A stretch of 64,000 nucleotides of DNA, taken from assembly GCF_001428505.1 (NCBI RefSeq), contig NZ_LMHU01000008.1:124001-188000 (forward strand), written 5' to 3'. The stretch is from Terrabacter sp. Root181 (GTDB lineage Bacteria; Actinomycetota; Actinomycetes; Actinomycetales; Dermatophilaceae). The position numbers were made by a program, and so were the translations under genes. The notes below the pieces were generated by a model that ran no database searches, was not told the origin of the DNA, and was given only the letters and a program-made list of their open reading frames with translations. Below are positions 46,827 through 55,851 of the stretch, piece by piece; positions within the stretch are counted from its first letter, which is position 1; each line of letters starts with the position of its first letter.

Positions 46827-47279
46827 ATGATGGACGACATGCGCCCGCCCCTCGCCGACGTCCTCGACCTGCAGCCACACCCCGAGGGCGGATGGTTCCG
46901 CCAGACGTGGGTCTCCCCCGAGACCGTGACGCTGCCGGACGGTCGTCTGCGCGCGACCGCCACTCGCATCCACTTCCTCCTGCCCGCCGGCGAGTCCTCG
47001 GCGTGGCACCGGGTCGCGTCCGACGAGGTGTGGCTCGCCCACACCGGCTCGGTCGTGCTCGAGCTCGGCGGGACGGGGGCGCAGCCACCGTCGGACGGCG
47101 AGGTGGACTCCGTCGTGCTGGGTCCCGACCCCTCGGCCGGAGACTTGGCCCAGGCGGTCGTCCCCGCGCACGTCTGGCAGCGCACCGTGCCGGGTGGCGC
47201 CGACGCGCTCGTCAGCTGCCTCGTGTCACCCGGCTTCGACTTCGCGGACTTCGAGCTCGCCTCAGAGCGGGGCGACTGA
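46827..47279 (+). CDS. DUF985-type cupin protein
   Basis: The 150-residue protein is a single cupin barrel of the DUF985 type: LDLQPHPEGGWFRQTWVSPE at the start, TRIHFLLPAGESSAWHRVAS with metal ligands, and VVPAHVWQRTVPGGADALVS then SPGFDFADFEL at the end. Function is unknown; sugar-epimerase-like or small-molecule binding roles are possible. The ATG at 46827 follows GAGGAGCGG. It is 46 bases after the DUF1295 stop and convergent with comEC (9 bases). Confidence 0.85.
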   Translation: MMDDMRPPLADVLDLQPHPEGGWFRQTWVSPETVTLPDGRLRATATRIHFLLPAGESSAWHRVASDEVWLAHTGSVVLELGGTGAQPPSDGEVDSVVLGPDPSAGDLAQAVVPAHVWQRTVPGGADALVSCLVSPGFDFADFELASERGD

Positions 47280-47288
47280 GGGAGCGCG

Positions 47289-49829
47289 TCACCCGGAGAC
47301 CGCCCGGACCTCGTCCCCGTCGGTCACGACCGCGACGTCGCCCTCGAGGTCGGTGCGGTGCACCTCGAACCCTCGCTCCTGCAGCGCCTTCATCGTGGCC
47401 GGCGCCGGGTGGCCGTAGTCGTTGCCCTTCCCGACGCTGATGAGCGCCACGCGTCCGTCGACGTGGTCGAGGATGCGGTCGTCACGGTTGCTCGACCCGT
47501 GGTGCGCCACCTTGAGCACGTCGATGCGGCCCCAGCGCTGCGGGTCGAGCTGCGACTCGTGCAGCACCTGGGCCGCGGCCTCACGCTCGATGTCGCCCGC
47601 CAGCAGCACGGTCAGACCGTGCACGTGCATGGTCAGCACGACCGAGCCGTTGTTGGGGACCGACCCCGCGTCGATGCGCCGCGCGGGCCACCAGACGTCG
47701 GCGCTGACCGCGCCGACGGTGAAGCGCTCCCCCGCGCGTAGCTCGCCCAGCGGTATGCGTCCGGCTGCCGCGAGCCGGGCCACGCGGGCTGCCTCGGCGG
47801 GAGGGTCGAGCACGGGCGAGGCCCTGATCTCGGCGACCGGCCGCTCGAGCACGGCGGGCAGGCCGCCGACGTGGTCGGCGTGGTAGTGCGTCAGCACGAC
47901 GAGGTCGACGGCGGTCACGCCGATGCGGTCGAGGCACGCCCTCATCGGCTCCGGGTCGGGCCCGGTGTCGATGACGACGACGTGGCCGCCGCCGTTGTCG
48001 ACCACCAGTCCGTCGCCCTGCCCGACGTCGCAGGCGATGACGGCCCACCCCGGTGGGGGCCAGGCGATCGGGGTGGTCGGCGCAGCGAAGCCAACCGCGA
48101 GGACGACCACGGCGACGGCCACCGTCGGTCGGTGCCGCGTGCGGAACCACGCCCACGGCGCCGCGGCGACCACGGCGGCGGTGAGGACCGCGAGCAGGAC
48201 CGCCGCCTCGGCCGAGTCACCCCAGGCGATGCTCCCGAAGGGCAGCTCCGCGCACCAGCGGGCCACCGCTGCGATGGCCTGCGCGGGCAGGGCCGCCACC
48301 CAGGCGAGCCAGGATGCACCCTGGACCCAGACGACCGACACGAGCGCGACGCCGACTCCGACGACGGTCGTCGGCGCGACGAAGGGTGCTGCGAGGAGGT
48401 TGGCGAGCACCGCGACGACCGACACGCTCCCCTGCAGGGGCACGACGACGGGGGCACAGACGGCCTGGGCTGCGATCGAGATCGCGAGGACGGGTCCCAA
48501 CGGCTTGAGGCGGTCGGGCAGCCTCCGCGAGATGGTGCGACCCCATGGCCGGGCGAGGACCAGCAGGCCGAGGGTCGCGATGCTCGACAGTGCGAAGCCG
48601 AACGAGCGGGAGAGCCACGGGTCCCACACGAGCAGCACGACGATCGCCGCCGACAGGGCCGGGATGCCGGCTCGGCGCCGCGACGTCGACAGGGCGAGCA
48701 GCCCGACGAGGCCCATGACGGCTGCTCGCACGACGCTGGGTTCGGGGCGCGCCAGGATGACGAAGCCGAGCAGGCCCAGAGCCGCCACCGGAGGTCGCCA
48801 GCGCCGACGGACGCCGACGAGCCCGCAGAGCCAGACGACCGCGGCGAGCACGAAGGTGACGTTGCTGCCGGACACGGCGCTGAGATGACTGAGACCCGTC
48901 GCGAGCATGGCCGCGGTGAGGTCGGGCGGGGTCTGCGACGTGTCTCCGACGACGAGCGCCGGGACCAGCCCGCGCGCGTCGGGCCAGAGGGCGTCGGTGG
49001 CCGAACGGAAGCGCTGGCGCACGGCGTCGGCGGCCGCGAAGACCCCACCCGCTCCCCCGACGACGCGCACGGCTCCTTTCGGCGTCGCGACCGCGACGAC
49101 GTCGTCACCCGGCTCGGCCGGTCCGAGCCGGAGGACGACCTCGACCTCGTCGTGCCAGCGCAGCGTGGACCACTGCGGTCCCCGACCGACGACGAGCACG
49201 GGAGCGGTCACCATCGAGCTCCGGCCCCGGCCCGCGACCTGGGTCACGTCGAGGCGCACGACGCTGACGGAGGGAGCGTGCGCACGGTCCTGGCCCCCGG
49301 CGGTTCCGCCGGACCCGTTGCGAACCGCCCGGGGATCACCCGCGACCGTGGCCCGGACCGTGACCACGGCGCGGTCGGTGGCGAGGTCGCCGACCGGGCC
49401 CGCGGTCCTGACCGCCCGGTGGCCGACCGCCGCGCCGAGGAGCAGGGCCAGCACGGCACACAGCGCCGCGAGGTCGCGAAGAGCTGCGGCGCGCCCTCGG
49501 GCGCGCACGCTCGGCCGGCGCGCCCGCGTGTCCCGGGCCAGACGACCGGCCGTCCCGCCGGTCCCGGCCGTTCCGACCACGGCCGAGAGGACACCCGTCG
49601 CGAGCGCCGTGAGCGCGACCGTGGCCACGAGCCAGATGGGGCCGACGAGCCCCCAGAAGGCGACGACGGGCCAGACGACTGCCACGGGCACGAGCAGACG
49701 CAGGTCGAGGCGGCGCGACGTGCGCGGACGAACCCGACGCACCGTCTCCCGACCGGTCAGGACGACGAGTGACGGGCCGCGCGGCGCCTGCACGCGCTCC
49801 GTCGGCGGAGCAGGTGCCCGGGGCGTCAC
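47289..49829 (-). CDS. comEC: ComEC/Rec2-family DNA uptake channel
   Basis: The 846-residue protein has N-terminal helices (about 45-135), an OB-like segment, the Competence membrane domain (about 265-540; GLSHLSAVSGSNVTFVLAAV is diagnostic) and a C-terminal metallo-beta-lactamase domain (about 595-845) with VLTHYHADHVGGLPAVL and LKVAHHGSSNRDD. In competent bacteria ComEC passes single-stranded DNA across the membrane and the MBL domain may degrade the other strand. It overlaps comEA by four bases. Whether this organism is competent cannot be told; no pilus genes are in the window. Confidence 0.92.
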   Translation of the reverse strand: MTPRAPAPPTERVQAPRGPSLVVLTGRETVRRVRPRTSRRLDLRLLVPVAVVWPVVAFWGLVGPIWLVATVALTALATGVLSAVVGTAGTGGTAGRLARDTRARRPSVRARGRAAALRDLAALCAVLALLLGAAVGHRAVRTAGPVGDLATDRAVVTVRATVAGDPRAVRNGSGGTAGGQDRAHAPSVSVVRLDVTQVAGRGRSSMVTAPVLVVGRGPQWSTLRWHDEVEVVLRLGPAEPGDDVVAVATPKGAVRVVGGAGGVFAAADAVRQRFRSATDALWPDARGLVPALVVGDTSQTPPDLTAAMLATGLSHLSAVSGSNVTFVLAAVVWLCGLVGVRRRWRPPVAALGLLGFVILARPEPSVVRAAVMGLVGLLALSTSRRRAGIPALSAAIVVLLVWDPWLSRSFGFALSSIATLGLLVLARPWGRTISRRLPDRLKPLGPVLAISIAAQAVCAPVVVPLQGSVSVVAVLANLLAAPFVAPTTVVGVGVALVSVVWVQGASWLAWVAALPAQAIAAVARWCAELPFGSIAWGDSAEAAVLLAVLTAAVVAAAPWAWFRTRHRPTVAVAVVVLAVGFAAPTTPIAWPPPGWAVIACDVGQGDGLVVDNGGGHVVVIDTGPDPEPMRACLDRIGVTAVDLVVLTHYHADHVGGLPAVLERPVAEIRASPVLDPPAEAARVARLAAAGRIPLGELRAGERFTVGAVSADVWWPARRIDAGSVPNNGSVVLTMHVHGLTVLLAGDIEREAAAQVLHESQLDPQRWGRIDVLKVAHHGSSNRDDRILDHVDGRVALISVGKGNDYGHPAPATMKALQERGFEVHRTDLEGDVAVVTDGDEVRAVSG

Positions 49830-50863
49830 AGCGTCACCTTCGGGCGCAGCTGCGCCATGAGCTTGTCGCCGATGCCGCTCACCTCCCCCAGCTCGTCGAC
49901 CGAGGTGAAGCGGCCGTGCTCGGTGCGCCAGTCGATGATCCGTTGCGCGAGCACCGGGCCGACACCGGGCAGGGTGTCGAGGGCCGCGACGTCCGCCGTG
50001 TTGAGGCTGACCGGGGCACCCGAGCCACCGGACGAGCCAGAACCTCCACCGCTACTCCCTGTGCCCGGGCCGCCGGGCCCCCCTCCGCCGACCGCGGCAG
50101 GCGACTCCCCCGGCCTGGGCACCCGGATCTGCTCGCCGTCGACGACGAGCCGCGCGAGGTTGAGGGCTGCGACGTCCGCACCGTCCCGCGTGCCACCGGC
50201 TGCGCTGATCGCATCGGCGACGCGCGCCCCCGGCCGGAGCCGCACGAGGCCCGGCCGCACGACCTGCCCGACGACGTGCACGACCAGCTCGGCGCCGGCG
50301 GTCGGGGCGGGTGACCCCGGCGAACCGGAGGCCCCCGGGCCGGCCGTCGCGCCCGTGCCCGTCCCCGCGCCCAGCCCCGGGACCGTCGCCGCCGCAGCCG
50401 CCGTCCCGCCGACGAGCTGGACCGATCTCGACGGTCCGGGAGCGACGTCCGGCGCCGACGCCGACCGTTCGGCCCACAGCACGCGCAGGACGAAGACACA
50501 GCCGACGGCCACGACGAGGGCCAGCAACGACACGACCGCCGCGCTGCTCACGCCGCGCCGCCCGCTGCGCAGCTCGTCCGGGACCGTGAGCACGCCAGGC
50601 CGACGGGCCCGGCGCAGGTCGGCATCGAGGCGAGCCACCTCGTCGTCCTCGGTGGCCCGCTGCGTCAGCCTGCGCACGGCCGACCCGACCGGACCACCCG
50701 CAGAACCCGCACCGGGAGCGAGCGGCACCCAGCCACCGGCCCCCTCAGCCGGCCGAGGAGCCGGGTCCGCGTCCTCGCCGCCGACCGACCTGCTCGACCC
50801 CGACGCCAGGACCCGGGCCACACGCTCGAGGTCCGGCGGTCTCTGGGCGGGTCGGAACGGCAT
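49826..50863 (-). CDS. comEA: ComEA-type DNA-binding protein
   Basis: The 345-residue protein has a long charged cytosolic N-terminus (1-110), one membrane helix (about 108-128; AAVVSLLALVVAVGCVFVLR), an SLBB domain (about 190-250; AELVVHVVGQVVRPGLVRL) and, after a Gly/Ser linker, a helix-hairpin-helix pair (about 283-345; VSLNTADVAALDTLPGVGPV, then WRTEHGRFTSVDELGEVSGI). It is the external double-stranded DNA receptor that feeds ComEC. The start codon lies inside a GTATGCCG octamer (50858-50865 on the complement). Confidence 0.9.
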   Translation of the reverse strand: MPFRPAQRPPDLERVARVLASGSSRSVGGEDADPAPRPAEGAGGWVPLAPGAGSAGGPVGSAVRRLTQRATEDDEVARLDADLRRARRPGVLTVPDELRSGRRGVSSAAVVSLLALVVAVGCVFVLRVLWAERSASAPDVAPGPSRSVQLVGGTAAAAATVPGLGAGTGTGATAGPGASGSPGSPAPTAGAELVVHVVGQVVRPGLVRLRPGARVADAISAAGGTRDGADVAALNLARLVVDGEQIRVPRPGESPAAVGGGGPGGPGTGSSGGGSGSSGGSGAPVSLNTADVAALDTLPGVGPVLAQRIIDWRTEHGRFTSVDELGEVSGIGDKLMAQLRPKVTL

Positions 50864-51017
50864 ACCCCGACGCTAGGAGCCGGTCGTCCACCCGCCCGTG
50901 CCCGAGCACCCGCTGGGGACAACCCGCTCCCGCCGCAGGGGGGTGTGGACGGCCACGCCCCGAGACGGCCCGCGCGTCGATTCACGCCGCCGCGCCCGGC
51001 TGGTCCAGACTGCTCCA

Positions 51018-51860
51018 ATGGCTCGGCACATCATGACCCTCACCTGCGACGACCGGCCCGGCATCGTCGCCGCGGTGTCCGCGGCACTGCTCGCCGTCGA
51101 CGCGAACATCGTGGAGAACCAGCAGTACTCCGACGAGGACACCGACCTCTTCTTCATGCGCACCGTCTTCGACGCCGAGGCGCACGAGGTCGAGCAGGTC
51201 CTGGCCGCGATCCGCGAGAGCCCCGCCATCGCGCACCACCACCTCGCGGCCCGGCCCGACGCCGAGCACTGCCGCACGGTCATCCTCGTCAGCAAGTTCG
51301 ACCACTGCCTCCTCGACCTGCTCTACCGCTGGAAGTCCGGCGACCTGCCCATCGACATCGTCGGGGTCGTCAGCAACCACGAGGACTGCCGCGGGCTGGT
51401 CGAGTACTACGGCCTGCCCTTCACGGTCGTCCCCGTCACGAAGGACACCAAGGCCGACGCCGAGGCCGAGCTGCTCCGTCTCGTCGAGGCGGAGGATGTC
51501 GGCCTCGTCGTCCTCGCCCGCTACATGCAGATCCTCAGCGACGACCTGTGCCGCGCCCTCGAGGGCCGGGCCATCAACATCCACCACTCGTTCCTGCCGG
51601 GCTTCAAGGGCGCCAAGCCCTACCACCAGGCGCACGACCGCGGTGTCAAGCTCATCGGGGCCTCGGCGCACTACGTCACGGCCGACCTCGACGAGGGGCC
51701 GATCATCGAGCAGGACGTCGTCCGCGTCACCCACGCCGAGTCGCCGGAGCGGCTCGTCGCCATCGGGCGCGACGTCGAGCGACGGGTCCTCTCCCGCGCG
51801 GTCCGCGACCACGCCGAGTCCCGCGTCTTCCTCTCGGGGCGTCGCACCATCGTCTTCTGA
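51018..51860 (+). CDS. purU: Formyltetrahydrofolate deformylase
   Basis: This 280-residue enzyme hydrolyses 10-formyltetrahydrofolate to formate and tetrahydrofolate, balancing one-carbon pools. An N-terminal ACT domain (MTLTCDDRPGIVAAVSAALL) is followed by a formyltransferase fold: VLVSKFDHCLLDLLYRWKSG-like strand (VILVSKFDHCLLDLLYR), IVGVVSNHEDCR, and the catalytic INIHHSFLPGFKGAKPYHQA with GASAHYVTADLDEGPIIEQD (Asn, His and Asp). The ATG at 51018 is chosen over earlier starts because MTLTCDDRPG is the standard ACT opening. A hairpin follows the stop. Confidence 0.93.
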   Translation: MARHIMTLTCDDRPGIVAAVSAALLAVDANIVENQQYSDEDTDLFFMRTVFDAEAHEVEQVLAAIRESPAIAHHHLAARPDAEHCRTVILVSKFDHCLLDLLYRWKSGDLPIDIVGVVSNHEDCRGLVEYYGLPFTVVPVTKDTKADAEAELLRLVEAEDVGLVVLARYMQILSDDLCRALEGRAINIHHSFLPGFKGAKPYHQAHDRGVKLIGASAHYVTADLDEGPIIEQDVVRVTHAESPERLVAIGRDVERRVLSRAVRDHAESRVFLSGRRTIVF

Positions 51861-51870
51861 GCCTTCACCA

Positions 51871-51903
51871 CAGCGTGCGTATGCCGTGTGGCGGGGCACG
51901 CTG
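51871..51903 (+). terminator. purU terminator candidate
   Basis: CAGCGTGC (51871-51878) pairs perfectly with GCACGCTG (51896-51903). The 17-base loop begins with the octamer GTATGCCG (51879-51886). It lies ten bases after the stop. Confidence 0.55.
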
Positions 51904-51968
51904 ACCGCCCACCGCTGCGCGCGGCGCCGGACCGCGGACGGGGCCCGCCCGGTCGGTAGCGTGCTGCC

Positions 51969-52529
51969 ATGAGTGGGTCGAGATTCGTCGTCGGGGAGCC
52001 GCACTTCGGACGGTTCACGAGGACGCCGGAAGAGAACGATGCCGCCCTCGATGCCGCTCGCACCGAGCTTGCCTCCGCCGTCGAGGCCCCGCCCGACGAC
52101 GGTGCCGGCGGAGCGGTGCTCGACGCGGCCGTCGACGTCGCCGAGGCACTCACCGTCGCAGGACGGGAGCAGGAGGCCATCGCGCTTGCGCGTCCGGCGG
52201 TCGACGTCGCCAGGGACACCGGCCGGGGCGAGACCCTGCGCTGGGCGCTCCTCGTGCTCGCGACCGCCGAGCACTACGCGGACGAGCCCGTCGCTGCCGA
52301 GGCGCACTTCCGCGAGGCGCTCGACCACGCGCGCACGTCGGGCGACCGGGTCCTCGAGCACTACACGCTGCACCACGTGGGCCGGTTCCTCGTCGACGCA
52401 GGGCGCACCGACGAGGCTGTCGCGTGCTTCGAGGCGTGCCTCGCGATCCGCGAGGAGCTCGACGAGCCTCGGGCCGAGACGACGCGAGCGGCCCTCGCCG
52501 CCCTCACGGGCGTGGCCGAGGACTCCTGA
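51969..52529 (+). CDS. Tetratricopeptide-repeat protein
   Basis: This 186-residue soluble protein is built of TPR-like helix pairs: DVAEALTVAGREQEAIALAR, then LATAEHYADEPVAAEAHFRE and HHVGRFLVDAGRTDEAVACF. TPRs mediate protein-protein contacts; no catalytic part is present and the partner is unknown. It lies between purU and the convergent beta-propeller gene and shares a bidirectional terminator with the latter. Confidence 0.78.
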   Translation: MSGSRFVVGEPHFGRFTRTPEENDAALDAARTELASAVEAPPDDGAGGAVLDAAVDVAEALTVAGREQEAIALARPAVDVARDTGRGETLRWALLVLATAEHYADEPVAAEAHFREALDHARTSGDRVLEHYTLHHVGRFLVDAGRTDEAVACFEACLAIREELDEPRAETTRAALAALTGVAEDS

Positions 52530-52574
52530 GCCGTCTCCGAAGTCGCTGGCTGCCCCGGAAACGGTCTGCGGCGC

Positions 52575-52616
52575 GGCTCGGCCCGCCGTGGTGGGGGCAC
52601 CACAGCGGGACGAGCC
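52575..52616. terminator. Bidirectional terminator
   Basis: CCCGCCGTGGTG (52582-52593) pairs with CACCACAGCGGG (52598-52609), 11 of 12 pairs, loop GGGG. Outer arms GGCTCG (52575-52580) and CGAGCC (52611-52616) extend the stem. It separates the convergent TPR and beta-propeller genes. Confidence 0.7.
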
Positions 52617-52623
52617 TGCGCGC

Positions 52624-54168
52624 TCAGAGACCGAAGGCGTACAGCTTGTTGTTCGGCGTGCCGAAGCCGAAGTTGCTGTAGCCGGAGCCCCAGTAGACGG
52701 TGCCGTTCGAGATGGCCGCACCGGAGAGGCACGAGCCGCCGCTCGCGAAGCTCCAGAGGACCGCGCCGGTTGCCGCGTTGAGGGCGTACATGTGCCCCAG
52801 AGCGTCGAGGGAGCACCCGAACACGACGCCGTTCGCCGTCGTGGCCGGGCCGGAGGTCCCGCCACCGTACGTCGGACGGGTCTGCCAGATGATCCTGCCG
52901 GTCGTCGCGTCGAGGGCCGACCAGATGCCGTCAGTCGAGCCCAGGTAGGGCACGAGGTTGCTGTTGGCGTTGGCGGTGTAGACGCGCTTGCCGTCGACCG
53001 CCGAGCCCCACTGGAGCCCGCCCGCCGTGCCGCCGGGACCGGTCTCGGTCTTCCACACGACGCCGCCCGTGCTCGGGTCGAGCGCCCAGTAGGTGCCGCT
53101 CTTCTGGCCGGCGCCGAGGAGGTCACGCGTCTTGCCCTCGACCTTGACCGAGTAGAGCGCCGGGGCCTGCCCGAAGTCGAAGTCCGGGCCCGCGGGCGAT
53201 GGGCAGCTCGGCAGCCCGAAGATGCAGGCCACCGTCCACGTGTCGAACGGCATGGCCCTGGTGGCCCACTTCACCGCACCGGTACGCAGGTCGAGCGAGA
53301 CGATCGCATCGAAGTAGTCGTCAGCCGGGAGGCACGCCTGCTGACCGATCGGATCGCCCGGGTGGTCCGTGATGCACTGCAGGACGTCGGCAGGCGCGTC
53401 GTAGTTGTTGCCCGTCGCGACGTACAGCGACCCGCGCTTGGTGTCGACCGCAGGCGAGCTGCCCCAGACCGCGTTGCCGGGGTAGTTCGTGCCCGGGGTC
53501 ATGTAGGTCTTCCACAGGACCGCCCCGGACGCGAGGTCCAGCGCCACGACACTGCCGCGGAACGTGCAGCACGGGAGGCCGAACGCCGCTCGAGCCTCCT
53601 CCTGCGAGGACGTGCCGACGTAGACGACGCCGTCGAAGATCGTCGCCGACTGCGTGATGACGGCAGCCGGATGTGTCTCGATCTGGGTACGCCACAGAAG
53701 GTTTCCGGTGGCCTTGTCGACCGCGACGACCCAGCCGCCACCACCGAAGAACGGTCCCTGGTCACCGATCACGAGCGCGGTGTCGCTGAAGGCGGGCGTC
53801 GCGCGCGCCAGGTCTCCCGGGACCCCGGTCAGGTCGGAGACCTTCTTCTGCCACACGATGGCGCCCGTCGTCCGGTTGACGGCGTAGAGGTTGCCCATCC
53901 AGTCAGGGACGTACACCTGCTGGCCGTCGACAGCCGGCGTGGCCGAGACGTCGCCGCCCGTCGTGACCTCCCACTTCTTGGTGAGCCCGGCCACCGTCGC
54001 CGGTGAGATCTTCGTCTCGCTCGCGGCGTACCGCGTGTTCTGCCGGTCCCCGCCGGCCGAGTTCCATCCGTTTCCCCCTGGAGCGGCTGCTGCCTGTCCC
54101 CCGACCAACAGGGTCCCTGCGATCCCTGCTGCCACCCACAGCCGTGCATGACGCATCATCCTGGTCAT
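52624..54168 (-). CDS. Secreted PQQ-type beta-propeller dehydrogenase-like protein
   Basis: The 514-residue protein has a signal peptide (MRHARLWVAAGIAGTLLVGG, ending AAA) and eight-bladed propeller repeats, for example NLYAVNRTTGAIVWQKKVSD, WVVAVDKATGNLLWRTQIET and HMYALNAATGAVLWSFASGG. Adjacent cysteines in FGLPCCTFRG recall the vicinal disulfide of quinoprotein alcohol dehydrogenases, and the layout resembles polyvinyl-alcohol/quinoprotein dehydrogenases. No PQQ biosynthesis or cytochrome genes are nearby, so activity and cofactor are unproven. AGGAGCTGAG precedes the ATG at 54168. It is convergent with the TPR gene. Confidence 0.82.
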   Translation of the reverse strand: MTRMMRHARLWVAAGIAGTLLVGGQAAAAPGGNGWNSAGGDRQNTRYAASETKISPATVAGLTKKWEVTTGGDVSATPAVDGQQVYVPDWMGNLYAVNRTTGAIVWQKKVSDLTGVPGDLARATPAFSDTALVIGDQGPFFGGGGWVVAVDKATGNLLWRTQIETHPAAVITQSATIFDGVVYVGTSSQEEARAAFGLPCCTFRGSVVALDLASGAVLWKTYMTPGTNYPGNAVWGSSPAVDTKRGSLYVATGNNYDAPADVLQCITDHPGDPIGQQACLPADDYFDAIVSLDLRTGAVKWATRAMPFDTWTVACIFGLPSCPSPAGPDFDFGQAPALYSVKVEGKTRDLLGAGQKSGTYWALDPSTGGVVWKTETGPGGTAGGLQWGSAVDGKRVYTANANSNLVPYLGSTDGIWSALDATTGRIIWQTRPTYGGGTSGPATTANGVVFGCSLDALGHMYALNAATGAVLWSFASGGSCLSGAAISNGTVYWGSGYSNFGFGTPNNKLYAFGL

Positions 54169-54322
54169 CTCAGCTCCTAGCCCGACGACCCTTCGGGGGT
54201 CGCCATGGTGACCCCCGAGTGGACGTCTTCGAACGTAGACCCGTCGAGTGGGCGCGGTACGCCGTTCAGGCCAGACTCGCGACAGACTCGTGGGACGCAG
54301 CGGTCGAAGTGGGACAAGCCGC

Positions 54323-54925
54323 TCAGGGCAGGTGCCGCTGGCGCCACCAGCCGACGACGTTGTTCTTGTGACGGGCGAGGACGAGCAGCCCGATCGCCAT
54401 GAGCCACAGGCCAGTCCACGCATCACCGGGCGCGTGACCGGTCCAGATGAGGACCGCGATGACGAGCATCGCGAGCGCGCCGAAAATCGAGCCGGCCGCG
54501 ACCCACCGGGTGAGGGCGACGGCGACGCCGAAGACCACGACGACGACCAGGGCCACCCACGGGTGCACCCCGAGGATGGCGCCGAGCGTCGTCGCCACCC
54601 CCTTGCCGCCGCGCCCCTTGAGGAAGGGCGACCAGATGTGACCGAGCACCGCGGCGATGCCGACGGCGTATGCCGCGTGCGCCCCGAAGAGGTGACCCGC
54701 GACGACCGTGGGGACGAGTCCCTTGAGGACGTCGAGGACGCCGACGACGACGCCCCACTTGCGTCCGAGCACGCGGCCGGCGTTCGTCGCGCCGGGGTTG
54801 CCCGATCCGGAGGAGGCGAGGTCCTTGCCGAGGAGGCGGGCGATCATGGTGGCCGGGTTGAGCGAGCCGACGAGGAAGGCGGCGACCACCCCTCCTGCCC
54901 AGGCGAGCAGCGTGCCGGCGCTCAC
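54323..54925 (-). CDS. plsY: Glycerol-3-phosphate acyltransferase PlsY
   Basis: This 200-residue membrane enzyme transfers acyl from acyl-phosphate to glycerol-3-phosphate, the first step of phospholipid synthesis. Its three signature regions are visible: FLVGSLNPATMIARLLGKDL, then ASSGSGNPGATNAGRVLG (phosphate-binding), and WSPFLKGRGGKGVATTLGAI. It has about five helices. The GTG start at 54925 overlaps the DegV stop by four bases, coupling a lipid acyltransferase to a fatty-acid-binding protein. No plsX gene is in the window. Confidence 0.93.
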   Translation of the reverse strand: MSAGTLLAWAGGVVAAFLVGSLNPATMIARLLGKDLASSGSGNPGATNAGRVLGRKWGVVVGVLDVLKGLVPTVVAGHLFGAHAAYAVGIAAVLGHIWSPFLKGRGGKGVATTLGAILGVHPWVALVVVVVFGVAVALTRWVAAGSIFGALAMLVIAVLIWTGHAPGDAWTGLWLMAIGLLVLARHKNNVVGWWRQRHLP

Positions 54926-55818
54926 GACCCGGAGACCTCGCCGGGCGCCGTGGTCTCGGGCAACGGCTCGCAGGGGTGCGGTGACACCGCGATGGCGACG
55001 GTGCCGGGCCCGACGTGGGCACCGACGACGGCCCCGAGCTCGACGACGAAGACCCTCGGGGAGCCAGGGACGAGGGACCGCAGCTCGGCCGCGATCTGCT
55101 CCGCCCGCGCCGGCGCGTCGAGGTGGTGCACGGCGATGTCGACGACGTGACCGCCCTTCTCGACCTGCTCGACGACCATCGCCTCGATGCGGGCCACGGC
55201 GCGCGCCGACGTGCGCACCTTCTCGACCGGCACGATGCGACCGCCTCGGACGGCGAGGATGGGCTTGATGGCGAGCGCCGACCCGAGCAGCGCCGAGGCC
55301 GCCCCGATGCGGCCGCCCCGCCGCAGGTGCTCGAGGGTGTCGACGTAGAAGAGGACGCCGGAGGGGCCGAGCCGCGAGTGCACGGCGTCGAGCACCGCCT
55401 GCACGTCGGCGCCGCCGGCGGCCGACTCGGCGGCGGTGACGACGGCGAACCCCATGGCCATCCCGATGGTCTCGCTGTCGACGACCTCCACCGGGACCGG
55501 GGCCTCGGCCGCCGCCAGGCGGGCCGCCTCGACGGTGCCGGACATCTGCGCCGACAGGTGGATCGACACGATCGCCGTGGCGCCCTCGTCGGCCAGGCGC
55601 TGGTAGGTCTCGGCGAAGACCTGAGGGGTGGGGCGCGAGGTGGTCACGATCGTGTACTCGCGCAGGGCGGCCGCGACCTGCTCGGCCGAGATGTCCTGGC
55701 CCTCGACGTGGTCCCGGCCCCCGACGACGACGTGGAGCGGGACGACCTCGATCCCGTGCCGCTCGACGACCTCTCCCGGGAGGTAGGCCGTCGAGTCGGT
55801 GACGATCCTCGTGGTCAC
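54922..55818 (-). CDS. DegV-family fatty acid-binding protein
   Basis: The 298-residue protein shows the DegV/FakB fold: RIVTDSTAYLPGEVVERHGI at the start, TIVTTSRPTPQVFAETYQRL, the conserved SIHLSAQMSGTVEAARLAA, and the second domain with FYVDTLEHLRRGGRIGAASA. FakB relatives hold a fatty acid for phosphorylation by FakA; a DAK-domain partner is not in the window. The coupling to plsY, which uses acyl-phosphate, supports that pathway. The ATG at 55818 follows GGAGAGGGACGT. leuS ends upstream on the same strand 33 bases away. Confidence 0.92.
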   Translation of the reverse strand: MTTRIVTDSTAYLPGEVVERHGIEVVPLHVVVGGRDHVEGQDISAEQVAAALREYTIVTTSRPTPQVFAETYQRLADEGATAIVSIHLSAQMSGTVEAARLAAAEAPVPVEVVDSETIGMAMGFAVVTAAESAAGGADVQAVLDAVHSRLGPSGVLFYVDTLEHLRRGGRIGAASALLGSALAIKPILAVRGGRIVPVEKVRTSARAVARIEAMVVEQVEKGGHVVDIAVHHLDAPARAEQIAAELRSLVPGSPRVFVVELGAVVGAHVGPGTVAIAVSPHPCEPLPETTAPGEVSGS

Positions 55819-55851
55819 GTCCCTCTCCTTCCGTCGTCGGTCAGCAGCCGG

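Noticed and set aside
47871-49772. Long open frame antisense to comEC
   Set aside because: Same cause; the translation is Arg/Asp/Gly-rich and has no membrane or catalytic pattern, whereas the comEC frame does.
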